DNA of 64,000 bases, from assembly GCF_042684865.1 (NCBI RefSeq), contig NZ_JBHUML010000002.1:992001-1056000 (forward strand), written 5' to 3'. Position numbers and translations under genes: made by a program. Source of the stretch: Salibacterium lacus. Its GTDB lineage: Bacteria; Bacillota; Bacilli; Bacillales; Marinococcaceae. Positions 61,832 to 64,000 of this stretch are shown one piece after another. Within the stretch, counting starts at the first letter, position 1; each line of letters begins with the position of its first letter. The notes under the pieces are model-generated. The model was not told the DNA's origin, did no database searches, and was given only the letters and a program-made list of their open reading frames with translations.

Positions 61832-62227
61832 TTAATTGACCATGTCCCGGGCTTCCATCAAATTGAAAGTACGGACTTTACGGGGCAGAAATCTGCGGAT
61901 TTCGGCTTCGTTATAGCCGACCTGAAGACGTTTCTCGTCAAAGATAATAGGACGGCGCAACAGTCCCGGATATTCACTGATCAGTTCAAATAAGCGCTGC
62001 AGAGAAAGGCTTTCCAATTCTACATTGAGTTCCTGGAACACTTTGGATCGTTTTGAAACAATTTCATCTGTCCCATCTTCTGTAAGCCGTACAATTTCTT
62101 TCACTTCATCTACGGTTAACGGGGAAGCGAAAATGTTCCGCTCTTCAAACGGGATATTATATTCTTCCAGCCAAGCTTTTGCCTTCCTGCAGGAAGTGCA
62201 GCTTGGAGATGTTAACAATGTAACCAT
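61832..62227 (-). CDS. spx: Transcriptional regulator Spx
   Basis: The 131-aa ArsC-like protein binds the RNA polymerase alpha subunit and turns on the disulfide-stress regulon. The redox CTSC switch is Cys10-Cys13 in TSPSCTSCRKAKAWLEE, and the conserved FLPRKVRTF closes the domain. Taking the ATG at 62225-62227 gives exactly the B. subtilis length. Longer in-frame starts overlap the binding site. Its degradation adaptor is encoded in this window at 56245. Confidence 0.97.
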   Translation of the reverse strand: MVTLLTSPSCTSCRKAKAWLEEYNIPFEERNIFASPLTVDEVKEIVRLTEDGTDEIVSKRSKVFQELNVELESLSLQRLFELISEYPGLLRRPIIFDEKRLQVGYNEAEIRRFLPRKVRTFNLMEARDMVN

Positions 62228-62317
62228 CTGGTTCATCTCTCCCTTCTTCATCCGCCAGATAAGTTCATAAAGGAGTTCTATGCTTCATTATCTACCATGC
62301 TGAATTCATACAATGAC

Positions 62318-62346
62318 ATTATACAATAATTATTCTAATTTGAAAA
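62318..62346 (-). promoter_or_regulatory. Candidate spx promoter with PerR-like box
   Basis: TTTTCA (62346-62341), a 17-base spacer and TATAAT (62323-62318) form a sigma-A promoter on the minus strand. The spacer starts with TTAGAATAATTATTG, which matches the PerR box TTATAATNATTATAA at 11 of 14 defined positions. PerR represses a B. subtilis spx promoter, so this is biologically reasonable. Confidence 0.45.
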
Positions 62347-62540
62347 GAGTTTTCAATGAACAATAATGCATGGGATTGTTCTTTCCCGCCGTTTGTTTGA
62401 TTCTATAAGTATTCTGTATCTGCGATGTATTCTTTGTCATTGAAGCAATGGCTTCGTTCTTAGTATTCCACTTTATGAAACACCTCAAACAAAGGTATTG
62501 AAAAAAATTGTGATGAAAATGTGACAGAATTATAGTGAAA

Positions 62541-62574
62541 AGAACTGCCCTCTGACAGAGCAGCTCTTTTTATG
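62541..62574 (-). terminator. Terminator after the small basic gene
   Basis: AGCTGCTCT pairs with AGAGGGCAGTT (one bulge), with TTCTTTTC following on the minus strand. Confidence 0.65.
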
Positions 62575-62584
62575 AATCACATAT

Positions 62585-62725
62585 TCAAGCCGTGGTTTTC
62601 ATGCTGGTGGGAGTGGTGGGTTTTTGGCCGCCGGGTGCTTTTTTCCAGTCTTTCAGATTGCCGGGCAGCAGATCTTTCAGGACACGGCGTTTTTTCCGGC
62701 GTTTCTGTTTGTCCTTCTTTTTCAT
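62585..62725 (-). CDS. Very basic small protein (46 aa)
   Basis: The N-terminal half is almost all Lys and Arg (MKKKDKQKRRKKRRVLKDLL) and the rest is Pro/Thr-rich. Such proteins bind nucleic acids or ribosomes. I know no family. The ATG at 62723-62725 follows GAGGGGGGAGAT, and it lies one base after the yjbC stop, so it is co-transcribed with yjbC. It is inserted between yjbC and spx, which are neighbours in B. subtilis. Confidence 0.65.
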   Translation of the reverse strand: MKKKDKQKRRKKRRVLKDLLPGNLKDWKKAPGGQKPTTPTSMKTTA

Positions 62726-62726
62726 T

Positions 62727-63320
62727 TTATCTCCCCCCTCTTTTATGATTATATCCCCTTTGTTCTTTTGAATCGTCATAGGTCAATACTTCTTCTGCGG
62801 GTTCATACGATTTACCGTACAGTTCTTTATCTTTATACGTATGAACATTTTTATACGTTTGTTTCAACTTTTCAAAAATATTTTCTTCTGATTCATCGTC
62901 AGGAGACCAGAACATGATTTCCAGTGTGTTGACCTTATCGGTAGCAAGGGACCTTCTGTGGTATCCAATCGATGCTGCCTGCCTGAAGCCGGCTCTTTCA
63001 TAAAACCGGAATCGTTTTCTGGAATCGGTATCTTCATAATCAAGCGGCTCCACTTCAAGAATAACGGGTTTTTTTCTTTGTTTTAGTTTTTCGATTAACT
63101 GCATTCCCGTTCCTTTTCCTCTTGCACTGCGGGAAACAAAAAGATAATCAATGAAGATGAACCCTTCCATTTCGACGTACATCATGACATAGTCCGGACC
63201 TTCTTCTTTGTGATATATATCCCCTTTTTCCTGAAGAAGAAGTTCCATGTGTTCCTGTGATTTCATCTCTTCCACGGGAAAGTACTGCCTTAATTTTTCA
63301 TACCAGTTCATCGATTCCAC
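62727..63320 (-). CDS. yjbC: GNAT-family N-acetyltransferase YjbC
   Basis: The 197-aa protein matches YjbC through most of its length: NWYEKLRQYFPVEEMKSQEHM, FIDYLFVSRSARGKGTGMQL (the acetyl-CoA loop), RRSLATDKVNTLEIMFWSP and NVHTYKDKELYGKSYE. It is the gene before spx in B. subtilis, and the two share a stress-induced transcript there. The GTG at 63318-63320 fits AAAAGGAGACG. An ATG three codons later lies too far from the site. Confidence 0.9.
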   Translation of the reverse strand: MESMNWYEKLRQYFPVEEMKSQEHMELLLQEKGDIYHKEEGPDYVMMYVEMEGFIFIDYLFVSRSARGKGTGMQLIEKLKQRKKPVILEVEPLDYEDTDSRKRFRFYERAGFRQAASIGYHRRSLATDKVNTLEIMFWSPDDESEENIFEKLKQTYKNVHTYKDKELYGKSYEPAEEVLTYDDSKEQRGYNHKRGGR

Positions 63321-63418
63321 AAGCGTCTCCTTTTCCTTCTTTTCTTTATTATATACCGAAACGACTGCCTCTGCCCACCTCTTATGGCCAGGTTCTGCGA
63401 TTTTATGGACTTTACATA

Positions 63419-63456
63419 AAAAAAAGGGACAATCCAGAGTCTGGACCTCCCTTATT
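63419..63456 (-). terminator. Terminator after the putative glycoside hydrolase
   Basis: AAGGGA and TCCAGA pair with TCTGGA and TCCCTT around a short loop, and the minus strand ends in a run of T. Confidence 0.75.
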
Positions 63457-63464
63457 TTACCCAC

Positions 63465-64000
63465 TTAAGGAGTGTAATCCACTCCTTCTGTATAATTATT
63501 TGTCGCATTCCACAGCAGAAACTCATGTATCCCCTGCTCCTTCAGAGCGCGGATCTGCGCTTCCACCTCTTCTACGCCGTACTCCTGGTAATTTCCGGAA
63601 CCAAGCCAGCTGGCGGTGAAATCCTGAATCCAAGGGCGGGTCTGCGGTGTCTGATCCAGTCCTTCGAGTACTTCATTCTCCACTTTTGCATATTCTTTGG
63701 TCAGTTCATAAGGATGAAGATCCGGTTTATCGATTCCAAAATACGGCGTCCAGTGGCTCGGGTATATCATAGACGAGATGACATCCACATTCCCCGCAAT
63801 TTTAGAGAAGTTCTGGCCGATGCCGGGAGCTTGTTCCAGGGTAGCTGAATAACCGAAAATATCAACAGACACATCGACATCGAATGTTTTGTTCAATTCT
63901 TCGCGGGCATGTTTCACAAAATCAGTAACTGCTGTTACCCGCTGCTCCACATTGGTTCCTTCTTTGCCGTAGTCTCCCCGTGAATAGCTGAGTTCTTCAT
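63465..64000 (-). CDS. Putative glycoside hydrolase (DUF4015), C-terminal part
   Basis: About 178 codons of the 3' end are in the window; the start lies beyond 64000. The product has a TIM-barrel look: VSVDIFGYSAT, ISSMIYPSHWTPYFGIDKPDLHPYEL, RPWIQDFTASWLGSGNY and HEFLLWNATNNYTEGVDY. These are recognised features of the DUF4015 putative glycoside hydrolases of bacilli, proteins thought to be cell-surface or secreted. The N-terminus, where a signal or anchor would be, cannot be seen. Confidence 0.85.
   Translation of the reverse strand, partial: EELSYSRGDYGKEGTNVEQRVTAVTDFVKHAREELNKTFDVDVSVDIFGYSATLEQAPGIGQNFSKIAGNVDVISSMIYPSHWTPYFGIDKPDLHPYELTKEYAKVENEVLEGLDQTPQTRPWIQDFTASWLGSGNYQEYGVEEVEAQIRALKEQGIHEFLLWNATNNYTEGVDYTP

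Larger units (their letters stand above)
62228..62584. other. Long spx leader/promoter region
   Basis: These 357 bases between the small basic gene and spx hold a terminator at 62541-62574 and the likely spx promoter with a PerR-like box at 62318-62346. No coding frame is seen. Confidence 0.6.

Noticed and set aside
1..64000. tRNA, rRNA genes and CRISPR arrays
   Set aside because: No cloverleaf-like or conserved rRNA segment and no regularly spaced direct repeats were noticed on reading both strands. A computed scan was not possible.

Overview
The window looks like the chromosome of a low-GC Gram-positive, endospore-forming Bacillaceae, probably halophilic or alkaliphilic. Spore coat genes (cotZ, cotO, a YjcZ-type peptide), Bacillus-type ribosome binding sites, many TTG/GTG starts and the conserved block spx-mecA-coiA-pepF-spxH-yjbI-lytic transglycosylase-yjbK-yjbL-relQ-nadK-rluD-prpE-fabI all point there. 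The halophile idea rests on an ablB homologue (N-acetyl-beta-lysine osmolyte synthesis) and many acidic proteins, and is inference. I saw no rRNA, tRNA, CRISPR array, transposase or prophage.

Layout. 1-1918: end of a wall teichoic acid cluster (tagD, a TagF/TagB-type transferase, start of tagG). 2182-5496: small and housekeeping genes (YckD, DUF1540, YihY, MOSC) with several very short genes. 5555-19195: a large polyol-type catabolic locus. On the minus strand it has a complete glucitol-family PTS (gutM-srlA-srlE and srlB), two SorC-type regulators, a complete acetoin-dehydrogenase-like TPP complex (E1alpha, E1beta, E2, E3) and a DXR-II/DRL-family reductoisomerase. On the plus strand, divergently, it has a GlpD-like oxidase and a zinc alcohol dehydrogenase. 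Three promoters in it carry the same 33-bp palindrome. 19281-30504: SufT-like protein, a degenerate rhodanese, ablB, an unrecognised papain-like protein with an ATP-grasp partner, a HAD enzyme, a LexA-box-linked Y-family polymerase, Mn catalase and glutamate dehydrogenase. 30581-42606: central metabolism (an acetolactate-synthase-like enzyme with an aldehyde dehydrogenase, acyl-CoA synthetase, FMN reductase, AgcS symporter, hydroxyacid dehydrogenase, fumarase) and a chemoreceptor. 42753-46361: esterase, acetyltransferase and spore coat genes. 46480-50436: ptsG with its antiterminator glcT, and fabI. 50537-64000: the yjb block, centred on control of Spx (yjbC, spx, mecA, spxH), then the end of a putative glycoside hydrolase.

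Main hypothesis. The 5.5-19 kb locus fits a pathway that takes up 2-C-methylerythritol (or a related deoxy/branched polyol) by PTS as 2-C-methylerythritol 4-phosphate (MEP). The DRL-family enzyme would oxidise and isomerise MEP to 1-deoxyxylulose 5-phosphate (DXP), and the TPP complex would cleave DXP to acetyl-CoA and glyceraldehyde 3-phosphate. This runs the first MEP-pathway steps backwards for catabolism. The families are recognised from sequence; the pathway itself is inference. Secondary leads are the ATP-grasp/papain-like pair at 21.7-24.9 kb and a possible 2-oxoglutarate decarboxylase/succinic semialdehyde dehydrogenase pair at 30.6-33.7 kb.
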